Part shown: positions 16,022 through 23,936 of the stretch, piece by piece
Numbering within the stretch: the first letter of the stretch is position 1
How the letters are laid out: every line of letters starts with the position of its first letter
Source: DATBSL01 sp964561785
GTDB taxonomy: Bacteria; Acidobacteriota; Vicinamibacteria; Fen-336
DNA length: 64,000 bases
Assembly (NCBI GenBank): GCA_964561785.1
Contig: CAZLRF010000001.1
Location: 1 to 64,000, forward strand
Direction: 5' to 3'
Notes under the pieces: generated by a model
The model's input: only the letters and a program-made list of their open reading frames with translations
Told to the model about the DNA's origin: nothing
The model's database searches: none
Program-made: the position numbers and the translations under genes

Positions 16022-18162
16022 CACTCGCCGACGTGCCCCGGCCGCTCCGCCGCCGGGGCGGCGCGCTCGCCCTCGGCGCCGCCACCGCTCTCGCAACCGC
16101 CTTTGCGGGGGCCTCCGGTTCCGCGGCCCAGGAACCCCAGCCCCCGAGCTTCGGCCGCGAGATCGAGCTCGTCCGCGTCGACGTGGTCGTGACCGGAAAG
16201 GACGGCCAGCCCGTCAAGGGCCTGACCCGCGACCAGTTCACCCTGCTCGACGAGGGCAAGCCCCAGCCCATCGAGACGTTCGAGGCGATCGACCTCCCGC
16301 TGCCCCCGGCGGACGCCGTGCCGCTCGCCCGCCCGCGCGTCGCCACGAACGCCCCGCCCCCGCCGGGCACCGACACCAGCCGGACGGTGGTGATCGTGTT
16401 CGACGATCTCAACCTCACCAACGAGTCCGCCCCGCGGGCCAAGGCCGCGGTCGCCGCCTACCTCGACACGGGCCTGCGCGAGGGCGACCGCGTCACGCTC
16501 GTCGCCACCGGCGGCGGCGTGTGGTGGAGCACGCGGATGCTCGCCGGCCGGGCGGACCTCCTGGCGATCCTCAAGAACCTGACCGGTCGGCGGGTCAGGA
16601 CCGATGCCCGCGACGCCATCACCGACTACGAGGCGATGCGCATCTTCGTGATGAACGACAGCGCGGTCGAGGCCCGGGTGCGCCGTCGCTTCGAGACCTA
16701 CGGCGTCAAGTCGCGGGCCGAGTCCGAGCAGGAGCGCCAGAACCGCGAGGTCTACCAGCCGGGGGTGCAGGACCCCTACGTGTCCCGCCGGGCCCAGGAG
16801 GAGTACATGAAGGCCCGCGCCCGCAACCGGGTGACCCTCGCCACCCTCGAGCGCGCGATCCTGTCGCTCGGCCCGTCGCGCGAACGCAAGACGGTCCTCC
16901 TCGCCTCGGACGGCTTCGTCTACGACATCCAGGAGGACGGCTTCAGGCGGGTGGTGGAGGCGGCCCGGCGCGCCAACGCCGCGATCAGCTTCCTCGACGC
17001 GCGCGGCCTCATGGCCCCCGGCTTCTACTCGGCCCAGTTCGACGCCCTGCCCGGCGACCCGGGGGCGCTCGGGGCCGTGCTCGCCGACACCACCCTCGAC
17101 GCCGAGGGCTCGGAGGCGCTCGCGATCGACACCGGAGGCTACGCGATCCGCAGCACGAACGACCTCACGGACGGGGCGAAGCGGATCGCCCAGGAGTCCC
17201 GCTCCTACTACCTGCTCGGCTTCACTCCGCAGGGGCCGCGCGACGGCAAGTTCCGCAAGCTCGCGGTGAAGGTGCGCGCCCCGGGCACGAGCGTGCGCTC
17301 GCGCCGGGGCTACTACGCCTCTTCCGCGGACGGCGGGGCGGCGCAGGCGGAGGCGAAGCCGGCGGACCGGAGGGACGCCGTGCTGCAGTCGGCGCTCGAC
17401 ACCGCCGAGTACCGGCCGGCCATCCCGCTGCGGATGACCGCCCTCGTCCTCGGCAACGGCGGCCCGGGGAAGGTCCAGGCCCTCGTGGCCACCGAGATCG
17501 ACGCCTCGAAGGTCTCCTACGAGGAGAAGGACGGTGAGCTCCGCGGCACTCTCGACTTCCTCCTCGTCGTCGCCCAGCGGGAGACCGGCGAGTTCTCCCG
17601 CTACGACCAGAAGATCGAGCTCCTCCGCAACCCGGCCCAGACGGCCTCCGGCTCGAGCTGGTACACGGTCGCCCGCGAGTTCGAGCTCAACCCCGGCGGG
17701 CACCAGGCGAGGGTGGTCGTCCGCGACGCCCGCACGCAGGAGGTCGGCAGCCTCGCGTTCGACTTCGAGGTCCCGCCCGTCGAGCAGTTCCGCATCGGCA
17801 CGCCCGTGCTGACGGACCGGCTGCAGCAGCAGCCGGGCGGCGGCCCGGGGCCGGTGGTCGTCGCACGGCGGACGTTCAAGGCCGGGCAGCCGCTCTACTG
17901 CCGCTTCGACGTGTACGGCGCCGCCACCGGCCCCGACCGACTGCCCGCGGTCACCGCGTCCCACGTGCTGCGCGCGAAGGACGGCACCGTACTCGGCCGC
18001 AGCGAGCCCACGCCGATCTCCCCGACCTCGCTCGGGGCCGTGGCCCGGCTCATGGCGATCCCGCTCAACGTCGAGCCCGGGGAGTACGAGCTGGTGCTGA
18101 CCGTGCGGGACACCCTGGCCGACCGGACGCTCGAGGCGGTGGAGCCCTTCACGGCCGAGTGA
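16018..18162 (+). CDS. Secreted VWFA-related protein, second of a coupled pair
   Basis: 714 residues. Signal peptide about 1-37 (after a basic N-terminus 'PRPLRRRGG'), family opening module 'VRVDVVVTGKDGQPVKGLTRDQFTLLDEG' (about 52-82), VWA-like domain (about 115-430) with the degenerate metal motif 'VFDDLN', and a C-terminal beta-sandwich-like region (about 470-714). It is clearly homologous in layout to the upstream protein but only distantly similar in sequence. ATG 16018 overlaps the upstream stop, so both are made from one message. A palindromic element at its 3' end separates it from the convergent TPR gene. Confidence 0.85.
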   Translation: MTLADVPRPLRRRGGALALGAATALATAFAGASGSAAQEPQPPSFGREIELVRVDVVVTGKDGQPVKGLTRDQFTLLDEGKPQPIETFEAIDLPLPPADAVPLARPRVATNAPPPPGTDTSRTVVIVFDDLNLTNESAPRAKAAVAAYLDTGLREGDRVTLVATGGGVWWSTRMLAGRADLLAILKNLTGRRVRTDARDAITDYEAMRIFVMNDSAVEARVRRRFETYGVKSRAESEQERQNREVYQPGVQDPYVSRRAQEEYMKARARNRVTLATLERAILSLGPSRERKTVLLASDGFVYDIQEDGFRRVVEAARRANAAISFLDARGLMAPGFYSAQFDALPGDPGALGAVLADTTLDAEGSEALAIDTGGYAIRSTNDLTDGAKRIAQESRSYYLLGFTPQGPRDGKFRKLAVKVRAPGTSVRSRRGYYASSADGGAAQAEAKPADRRDAVLQSALDTAEYRPAIPLRMTALVLGNGGPGKVQALVATEIDASKVSYEEKDGELRGTLDFLLVVAQRETGEFSRYDQKIELLRNPAQTASGSSWYTVAREFELNPGGHQARVVVRDARTQEVGSLAFDFEVPPVEQFRIGTPVLTDRLQQQPGGGPGPVVVARRTFKAGQPLYCRFDVYGAATGPDRLPAVTASHVLRAKDGTVLGRSEPTPISPTSLGAVARLMAIPLNVEPGEYELVLTVRDTLADRTLEAVEPFTAE

Positions 18163-18187
18163 GCGGGCCCCGCAGCGAGGCCCGCTC
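18161..18187. terminator. Hairpin between convergent genes, likely bidirectional terminator
   Basis: GAGCGGGCC (18161-18169) pairs with GGCCCGCTC (18179-18187). It begins at the stop codon of the second VWFA gene and faces the 3' end of the convergent gene ending at 18199. There is no T run, so termination strength is uncertain. Confidence 0.5.
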
Positions 18188-18198
18188 CCCGCCGGGGC

Positions 18199-19185
18199 CT
18201 ACTTCTTCTTCCGCAGCGCCTCGACCAGCGCCTTGGCGGTGTTGAGGTTGCTCGCGTCCTGGCCGGTCATGGCGATGTACTTGTCGAGCAGCTCGATGGC
18301 CTCCGGCGTCTTCGACTGTCCGAGGACCAGCGTCGCCACCTGGTAGTACGGCTCGGGGTTGGCCGGATCGAGCGCCATCACCTTGCGGAACGCCGCCTCG
18401 GCCTCCGGGCTCCTCCCGGAGTTCACGCAGGTCACGCCGAGGGCGTACTGGAACTTGGCGTCCTGCTCGAACGGCCCCGCCGCGGCCAGCATCTTCTCGG
18501 CGGCCTCGGCCCCCCGGCCGTCCAGCTCGCGCATGGCCGCCGCCGCGATGTGGGCGTCGGGCTTGGTCGGATCGAGCTCGGCCGCCTTGTCGAACTCGGC
18601 CTCCGCCGCCTTCCAGTCCTTCTTCATCCGGTAGACGTAGCCCAGGTTGAAGTGGGCGCTCGCCACCCCCGGGAACTTCTCGATCACGCTCTTGAGCCCC
18701 GCCTCGGCCTCGTCGTACCGCCCGGCCTTCGCCGCCTCGACGGCCGCCGTGTAGGCCTCTCCCGCCTTGTGGGCCTCCTCGCTGGCGGGAAGGATCGTCT
18801 CGCCCGCCGGTCCCTCCGTGGGGACCGCGGTGGTCGCCGGGCCTTCCTCCAGCACCACGTCCTCCACCTCCGAGAAGCCGCCGAGCGACAGGTAGATCTC
18901 CATCACGTAGGGCTTGTAGCCTTCCTTCGTGAACGTGATCTTCCAGTTGCCGTCCGGGATCCCCATCCGGACGAACCCGCCCTTCTTGTCGGTGAGCTGG
19001 CTCTTCGTGATCTTGACCCGGCTCTCGCCCTTGAACTCCATGTCGAGCTTGACGCCCTCGAGGGGCTTGCCGGCCTTGTCGACCACCCGGCCTCGCAGGC
19101 CCGCGGTGGGAGCGGCCGAGGCCGCCCCGTGGGCGAGGGCGACGGCCGCGGCCAGGGCCAGGGTCAGGGTCACACGTGGCTTCAT
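18199..19185 (-). CDS. Secreted carboxypeptidase-regulatory-like / TPR protein
   Basis: 328 residues: signal peptide about 1-24 ('LTLALAAAVALAHGAASA'), a carboxypeptidase regulatory-like domain about 28-110 ('GRVVDKAGKPLEGVKLDMEF'), a short linker and about four TPR repeats from 135 to 315. The ATG at 19185 is preceded by CTGAGGAGAG, a good ribosome site. The combination of a regulatory beta-sandwich and TPRs matches other envelope proteins of this genome and suggests a scaffold role. It ends in a Lys-rich tail and converges on the VWFA genes. Confidence 0.82.
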   Translation of the reverse strand: MKPRVTLTLALAAAVALAHGAASAAPTAGLRGRVVDKAGKPLEGVKLDMEFKGESRVKITKSQLTDKKGGFVRMGIPDGNWKITFTKEGYKPYVMEIYLSLGGFSEVEDVVLEEGPATTAVPTEGPAGETILPASEEAHKAGEAYTAAVEAAKAGRYDEAEAGLKSVIEKFPGVASAHFNLGYVYRMKKDWKAAEAEFDKAAELDPTKPDAHIAAAAMRELDGRGAEAAEKMLAAAGPFEQDAKFQYALGVTCVNSGRSPEAEAAFRKVMALDPANPEPYYQVATLVLGQSKTPEAIELLDKYIAMTGQDASNLNTAKALVEALRKKK

Positions 19186-19242
19186 CGCTGCTCTCCTCAG
19201 GCCGGGCTCACTGCCGCGGCGCGGCTCGTCCGGCCCAGTGGG

Positions 19243-19248
19243 ACTATA
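19243..19248 (-). promoter_or_regulatory. Possible -10 element (TATAGT) for the regulatory-domain/TPR gene
   Basis: TATAGT on the minus strand, 58 nt upstream of ATG 19185. The -35 region would fall in the last codons of the GH10 gene and shows only TTTCTC at suitable spacing. Confidence 0.3.
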
Positions 19249-19256
19249 ACCGGGGC

Positions 19257-20342
19257 TCACCGCGCGAGAAAGGCGTCCAGGACGCCGAAGAAGGCGGGCT
19301 TGGCCCGGTACTGCTCGTCGAAGAGGAGCGGGTCGTCCGCTCCGAAGAAGGAGTCGATCCAGGAGTGGGCGTCGGTGAAGCCCCAGAAGGTGACCGCGTC
19401 GCAGCGGGGGATGGCCATGCAGGCTCCCACGACCTCCCGGTAGACCTGGCGCTGGCGCTCGAGCTTCGCCGTGGCGTCCCCCGCGACGTCCTTCACCCGC
19501 ACGTCCATCTCGCTGATGTTCACTTGCAGGCCGAGGTCGGCCAGGCGCTGGAGGTTGGCCCGGATGTCGGCCAGGGGGGGGTAGCTCGCGGCCGAGATGT
19601 GCATCTGCAGCCCCACGGCGTCGACCAGCCCCCGCTGCTTGAGGTCCTTCACCAGGGCGTAGATGTCGTTCGACTTGCGATTGAGGCCCTCGCCGCCGTA
19701 GTCGTTGTAGATGAGCTGGGCCTCGGGATCGGCCCGCCGGGCGAGGCGGAAGGCTTCGGCCACGTAGTCGTCGCCCAGCCCCCGCGAGAAGACGGTGCTG
19801 CGCAGGCCCGAGCGGTTGTCGTCGATCGCCTCGTTCACCACGTCCCAGGCGTACACGCGCCGCCGGTAGTGCCCGGCGACGGTCCGGATGTGGTCCTCGA
19901 AGGCGACCCGCAGCTCGGGGGGCGAGAGCGAGTCCACCCAGGCCGGCGTCGCCCCGTGCCAGACCAGGGCGTGGCCTCGGACCTTCATCCCGTGCGCCTC
20001 GGCGAAAGCGACGATCCGGTCGCCGCCGGAGAAGTCGTAGACGCCGGGCGTCCTCTGGACCGGGTCCCACTTCATCTCCCACTCGGCGGTCACCACGCTG
20101 AAATGGCGGGCGGCGGCCGCGGTGTAGACGGCGTCGGAGCCGAGGCGGCTGGAGAAGACCGCGGCGCCGACCAGGCGGCCGGACCCCGCGGCCGCCTCGC
20201 GCAGCGGCGCGACCTCGTTCCACGGCGGGCCGGGGACAGGTGTCGCTGCGGGCGACGGCACCGGGGTCGGCCCGAAGCCGCCGCCTCCGCATGCGGCGAG
20301 AGCGAGCAGGCTGGCGCCCGCGAGGGCCCCGGCCCTCCTCAT
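19257..20342 (-). CDS. GH10 endo-1,4-beta-xylanase lipoprotein
   Basis: 361 residues. The N-terminus (LAGASLLALAAC) is a lipoprotein signal with Cys18, then a Pro-rich linker to about 42, then a complete GH10 barrel. The acid/base Glu is in 'WDVVNEAIDD', the nucleophile Glu in 'VNISEMDVRV', and the substrate-site segments 'GHALVWHGATP' and 'VTFWGFTDAHSW' are present. It hydrolyses internal beta-1,4 bonds of xylan and, being lipid-anchored, probably acts at the cell surface or in the periplasm. It is downstream of the GH29 fucosidase (gap 38 nt) and likely co-transcribed, so both may serve fucosylated hemicellulose breakdown. Confidence 0.93.
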   Translation of the reverse strand: MRRAGALAGASLLALAACGGGGFGPTPVPSPAATPVPGPPWNEVAPLREAAAGSGRLVGAAVFSSRLGSDAVYTAAAARHFSVVTAEWEMKWDPVQRTPGVYDFSGGDRIVAFAEAHGMKVRGHALVWHGATPAWVDSLSPPELRVAFEDHIRTVAGHYRRRVYAWDVVNEAIDDNRSGLRSTVFSRGLGDDYVAEAFRLARRADPEAQLIYNDYGGEGLNRKSNDIYALVKDLKQRGLVDAVGLQMHISAASYPPLADIRANLQRLADLGLQVNISEMDVRVKDVAGDATAKLERQRQVYREVVGACMAIPRCDAVTFWGFTDAHSWIDSFFGADDPLLFDEQYRAKPAFFGVLDAFLAR

Positions 20343-20380
20343 CGGCGGGGCCTCTCCCGGCCGACGAGGGGTCCCCACCG

Positions 20381-21688
20381 TCACTTCCCGAGCTCCAGGA
20401 CCAGGATCGTGTCGACGGGATCGAGAGCCGCCGCATCGAGGTGCAGGAGGAGCGCGTCGCGCTCGACCGTGAATCGCACCGGCTGGCCCGTGCCGAACCG
20501 GGACGCGGACCGCACGGGTCGCTGTGGCTTCGGCAGGGCGAGGACCGCGTCCTTCCAGTCGAGGACGTGCACGAACACGCGGTCGCCCTTCCGGGTCGTC
20601 ACGCCCCACGGCCGGGGCGTGATCGGACCGCCCCGCGTACCGTAGATCGTCTCGCCGTTCGCCTTCAGCCACTCGCCGACCTCGGCCAGGCGCTTGACGA
20701 ACTCGGGCTGGATCGTCCCGTCCGGACGAGGGCCGACGTTGAGCAGCAGGTTCCCGTCGTGGCCCGCGGAGCGAACCAGGAGCTGCACGATCTGCTTCGT
20801 GGACTTGTAGCTGCCGTCGTTCTTGTTGAAGCCCCAGGAGTCGTTGATCGTGTCGCACATCTCGATCGGCAGCTCTCCGAGCTCGGCCTCCGCGTTGAAG
20901 CCGGAGGTGTTCTGCCCCGGGAGGTCCTTCTCGAACATCTGGAAGTCCTCGCCCGGGAAGGGCTTCTTGTGGTGGTTGCTGCCGACGAGGGCCGCCGGCT
21001 GCAGATCGTGGATGAGCCGGTACGTCCGCGCGAGCCGCCAGTCGGCCTCCGGCTTGTCCCACATCCCGTCGAACCAGATCCCGCCGATCGGCCCGTAGCC
21101 GGTGAGCAGCTCGCGCAGCTGGGCGTCCATGAAGTCGAGGTAGCGGTCGAAGTCGCCCTTCTCGTCGCGGCCGGCGAAGCGCCCGGTCCTGCCTCTCGGG
21201 AAGTAGTCGGGGTGGTGCCAGTCGAGCTGGGAGTAGTAGAAGAAGAGGCGGATCCCCTCCTTCCGGCACTCCTCGGCCAGCATCTTCAGCACGTCCTTGC
21301 CGAAGGGCGTGCGGTCGACCACGTCGTAGTCGCTCACCTTCGAGTCGTACATCGCGAAGCCGTCGTGGTGCTTCGACGTGATCGTGATGTAGCGCATGCC
21401 GGCGTCCTTCGCCATCCTCACCCAGGCCGCGGGGTCGAACCTCACCGGGTTGAAGGCGGGCGGGAAATCCCGCTCGTATTCCGGGACCGTGAGGCGCTTC
21501 TGGTGCATGACCCACTCGCCCTCGCCGGCGACCGCGTAGACGCCCCAGTGGATGAACAGGCCGAAGCGGGCCTCCTGGAACCACTGGCGGGCCTTCAGGT
21601 TCTCCGGCGAGGGCGTGTCGCCCTGCTGGGCCGGCGAGAGGGCGCCGGCCAGGACCAAGGCAACCGCCGCCAACAGGGAGCGTCTCAT
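20381..21688 (-). CDS. GH29 alpha-L-fucosidase, secreted
   Basis: 435 residues; signal peptide about 1-20 ('LLAAVALVLAGALSPAQ'), then the GH29 catalytic barrel with 'FGLFIHWGVYAV' (His site), 'SKHHDGFAMYD' and the nucleophile Asp in 'GGIWFDGMWD', and a small C-terminal beta-sandwich. The frame is open further up, but ATG 21688 has the ribosome site GGAGGTGG and starts the signal peptide. It releases alpha-linked L-fucose from glycans. Its product would feed the fucose-type catabolic operon at 23.9-31.5 kb and the fucokinase-like gene at 60.4-63.3 kb, a link made by inference. Confidence 0.93.
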   Translation of the reverse strand: MRRSLLAAVALVLAGALSPAQQGDTPSPENLKARQWFQEARFGLFIHWGVYAVAGEGEWVMHQKRLTVPEYERDFPPAFNPVRFDPAAWVRMAKDAGMRYITITSKHHDGFAMYDSKVSDYDVVDRTPFGKDVLKMLAEECRKEGIRLFFYYSQLDWHHPDYFPRGRTGRFAGRDEKGDFDRYLDFMDAQLRELLTGYGPIGGIWFDGMWDKPEADWRLARTYRLIHDLQPAALVGSNHHKKPFPGEDFQMFEKDLPGQNTSGFNAEAELGELPIEMCDTINDSWGFNKNDGSYKSTKQIVQLLVRSAGHDGNLLLNVGPRPDGTIQPEFVKRLAEVGEWLKANGETIYGTRGGPITPRPWGVTTRKGDRVFVHVLDWKDAVLALPKPQRPVRSASRFGTGQPVRFTVERDALLLHLDAAALDPVDTILVLELGK

Positions 21689-21710
21689 CGTCCACCTCCG
21701 TTCGGAGGCG

Positions 21711-21716
21711 ATTATA
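21711..21716 (-). promoter_or_regulatory. Consensus -10 box (TATAAT) for the GH29-GH10 operon
   Basis: TATAAT on the minus strand at 21711-21716, 22 nt before the start codon at 21688, would give a very short leader. No clear -35 is seen. Confidence 0.45.
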
Positions 21717-21757
21717 GGAACGCTCGCCCCCTCGCTCCCTGAGTCCTTTGCCTCACA

Positions 21758-21832
21758 GGGGTCAGATCTTGAATTGCAGCATGAGCAGGTTTCATGCTTC
21801 GGTGCCGACACCCACAGTCAAGACCTGACCCC
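21758..21832. repeat. Palindromic intergenic repeat, GGGGTCAGATCTTGA family (copy 1)
   Basis: GGGGTCAGATCTTGA (21758-21772) pairs with TCAAGACCTGACCCC (21818-21832), one mismatch in 15, around a spacer of about 45 nt. A second element with the same arms lies at 56692-56752. Short GGTCAGG copies follow at 21833-21849. Such mobile REP-like palindromes occupy intergenic DNA; no transposase gene is in the window. Confidence 0.8.
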
Positions 21833-21845
21833 GGTCAGGCCCCGG

Positions 21846-22808
21846 TCAGGGGACTTCGCGCACGACCCGGAAGCCGGAGAGGAGGCAGTAGCGGAACGTG
21901 GGCGAGAAGTAGATCCGCTGCGCGCTGCGGTTCTGCGCGGCGTCGTTCCACCAGCCCCCGCCGCGGATCGTACGAAAGCGGCCCGTCGGCGGTCCCCTCG
22001 GGTCGTCGCGGGGACCTTCGGCGTAGGCGTTCGCCCCGTACCAGTCCTGACACCACTCCCACACGTTGCCGTGCATGTCGTGCAGGCCGTACGGGTTCGG
22101 CGGGAACGAGCCCACGGGGGCGAGGAACGGGAAGCCGTCGTCCCAGGGCGCGGCCCAGACGGCTTTTGGGACGCGGGAGCGCAGCGACGCGTCGGCGGTG
22201 TTCGCGGCGCGGGCGAGGGCTGCCGGGTCGCTCCCCGTCCACCACGCCGTCCGCGTCCCCCCGCGGGCGGCGTGCTCCCACTCGGCCTCGGTCGGGAGGC
22301 GGTAGGCGCGGCCCTCCTTCTCCGAGAGCCACCGGCAGAACGCCTCCGCGTCCGCCCAGCTGATCATGAGGACGGGGTGCTCCGGCCCCGGCTCGAAGCC
22401 CGGGAAGCCGGGGCGCCGCCAGTGGGTGTGGGGATCCCGGACCACCTCGGCCCGCTCGAAGTCGATGCCGAAGCCGCCGTCCACGTCGCGCTCGGCCTCG
22501 GTGACGTAGCCGGTCGCCCGGGTGAACGCCTCGAACTGCGCGTTCGTGACCTCGTGGACGCTCATCTCGAACGGGCGGGTGATCCTCACGCGGCGGACGG
22601 GGCCTTCGTTGGCCACGTGTCCCGGCTCGTCGGCCGGCGAGCCCCGGTCGAACTCCCCGGCGGGGATCCTCACGAGCTTCATGCCGATGCTGTTGACGGC
22701 CGGTTCGCCCGCCGCGCCCGAGGCGCGGCCGCCGGCACCCGGCCCGCACAGGGCGAGCCCGGCGAGGAGCACGAGCACGACGGCGCAAACCGACCGACCG
22801 TGGGTCAT
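21846..22808 (-). CDS. Secreted sulfatase-modifying-factor (FGE/SUMF1-fold) protein
   Basis: 320 residues, signal peptide about 1-30, then the SUMF1/formylglycine-generating-enzyme fold: 'MKLVRIPAGEFDRGS', 'HEVTNAQFEAFTRATGYVTEAE', 'HPVLMISWADAEAFCRWLSEKEGRAYRLPTEAEWEHAARGG' region, 'DMHGNVWEWCQDWYG' and 'RGGGWWNDAAQNRSAQR'. True sulfatase-activating enzymes have a redox Cys pair in the segment after RGGS and end 'GFRCA'; here that segment has no Cys pair and ends 'LLSGFRVV', so it is probably not a formylglycine maker. No sulfatase gene is nearby. It may bind ligands or act on another substrate, as many bacterial members of this fold do. Confidence 0.85.
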   Translation of the reverse strand: MTHGRSVCAVVLVLLAGLALCGPGAGGRASGAAGEPAVNSIGMKLVRIPAGEFDRGSPADEPGHVANEGPVRRVRITRPFEMSVHEVTNAQFEAFTRATGYVTEAERDVDGGFGIDFERAEVVRDPHTHWRRPGFPGFEPGPEHPVLMISWADAEAFCRWLSEKEGRAYRLPTEAEWEHAARGGTRTAWWTGSDPAALARAANTADASLRSRVPKAVWAAPWDDGFPFLAPVGSFPPNPYGLHDMHGNVWEWCQDWYGANAYAEGPRDDPRGPPTGRFRTIRGGGWWNDAAQNRSAQRIYFSPTFRYCLLSGFRVVREVP

Positions 22809-22829
22809 GCCACAGGCTACGCGCGATCC

Positions 22830-22860
22830 CGCCCGGCGGTCAACGGATGACCGCCGGGCG
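22830..22860 (-). terminator. Perfect hairpin after the metallopeptidase gene
   Basis: CGCCCGGCGGTCA (22830-22842) pairs with TGACCGCCGGGCG (22848-22860) around ACGGA. It lies between the stop of the metallopeptidase gene (22874) and the start of the SUMF1-like gene (22808), so it probably ends the former's transcript. No T run. Confidence 0.55.
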
Positions 22861-22873
22861 AACGCCTCAGGCG

Positions 22874-23740
22874 CTACAGGCGGTCGGCCTTGAACGTGTC
22901 ACAGGTGGTCGGGTCGCCGCTCTGCAGGCCCTGGCGGAACCAGCGCACGCGCATCTCCCCCGACCCGTGGGTCCACGACTCCGGCACCACGTACCCCTGG
23001 GACTGCTGCTGGATACGGTCGTCCCCGATCGCGGCGGCCGCCCGTAGCCCCTCCTCGATGTCGCCCGGGTCGGGGGCGTAGTGGCCGGCCTCGGCCGCCC
23101 GCTTCGCCCACACGCCAGCGAAGCAGTCGGCCTGGAGCTCGAGCCGGACCGAGAGCTCGTTCACCTCCTCCTGGCTGCGCGCGCGCTGCTGCATGGCGGT
23201 GACCTGGTCCGAGACCCCGAGCAGGTTCTGGATGTGGTGGCCGATCTCGTGGGCGACCACGTAGGCCTGGGCGAAATCGCCGGGGGCGCCGAAGCGCTGG
23301 TCGAGGTCGCGGAAGAACGAGAGGTCGAGGTACACCTGCTGGTCGCCGGGGCAGTAGAACGGCCCGACCGCGGCCGACGCGTAACCGCAGGCCGAGGCCA
23401 CCCGGCCGTCGAAGAGGACGAGCCGGGGCTCGGTGTAGCGACCCTGGAGCGTCTGCGCCCAGACGTCCTCGGTCGAGCCGAGGACCTTCCGGATGAACTG
23501 GGCCTGCGGGTCGTCGGCCGGCGGCGGCCCGGCCTGCGGCTGGGCGGCCGGCGGGGGCGCCATCTGCTCGACGAGCCCGAGCAGCGGCAGCAGCTGCCGC
23601 GGGTCCGCGCCGGTCAGCAGCGAGATGGCCAGGACCACGAGTAGGCCGATGCACCCGAAGCCCCCGGCCCGGCCCCCGGGCATACGCATGCCACGACGAT
23701 CCTCGACGTTCTGGCTCTCGCGAGCGCCTCCCCAACGCAT
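22874..23740 (-). CDS. Putative neutral zinc metallopeptidase (YpfJ-like), membrane-anchored
   Basis: 288 residues. An N-terminal 'GRAGGFGCIGLLVVLAISLLTG' segment (about 24-45) is a single transmembrane anchor, followed by a Pro/Gln linker and the zinc peptidase domain. The metal motif HEIGHH is present in 'AYVVAHEIGHHIQNLLG', with 'ELQADCFAGVWAKRA' supplying the downstream third ligand region. ATG 23740 was chosen for the ribosome site CTGGAGG; the frame stays open further upstream without family similarity. The family is widespread and its substrates are unknown. It is divergent from the sugar operon at 23937. Confidence 0.88.
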   Translation of the reverse strand: MRWGGARESQNVEDRRGMRMPGGRAGGFGCIGLLVVLAISLLTGADPRQLLPLLGLVEQMAPPPAAQPQAGPPPADDPQAQFIRKVLGSTEDVWAQTLQGRYTEPRLVLFDGRVASACGYASAAVGPFYCPGDQQVYLDLSFFRDLDQRFGAPGDFAQAYVVAHEIGHHIQNLLGVSDQVTAMQQRARSQEEVNELSVRLELQADCFAGVWAKRAAEAGHYAPDPGDIEEGLRAAAAIGDDRIQQQSQGYVVPESWTHGSGEMRVRWFRQGLQSGDPTTCDTFKADRL

Positions 23741-23834
23741 ATTCGCCTCCAGGAAAAGGACCCTCTCCGACGCACGGGGCGAGGGAGCGGGGTGAACGGG
23801 GATGATAGCCGATCGGGCTGCCTCCGCGCCCGGG

Positions 23835-23894
23835 ACCTTCCCATTCCCTTTCGGGAAGGTGCGTGTTGACACCCTCGGGCCTCCCGGATAGCGT
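23835..23894 (+). promoter_or_regulatory. Promoter and candidate operator of the deoxysugar operon
   Basis: TTGACA (23866-23871) and TAGCGT (23889-23894) are spaced 17 nt and form a plausible sigma70-type promoter. Six nt upstream of the -35 box is a perfect 8-bp inverted repeat, ACCTTCCC (23835-23842) and GGGAAGGT (23853-23860). The location suits an activator or repressor of the operon starting at 23937; no regulator gene is adjacent. Confidence 0.5.
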
Positions 23895-23936
23895 CCGCTC
23901 GTCCGGGCGAGGTCGGTTCGCCCGAGGAGGTTGGAC

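Noticed and set aside
21758..21832. Palindrome as a simple terminator of the SUMF1-like or GH29 gene
   Set aside because: Same arms recur at 56692-56752 in a different context, the loop is long and there is no T run, so a dispersed repeat fits better.
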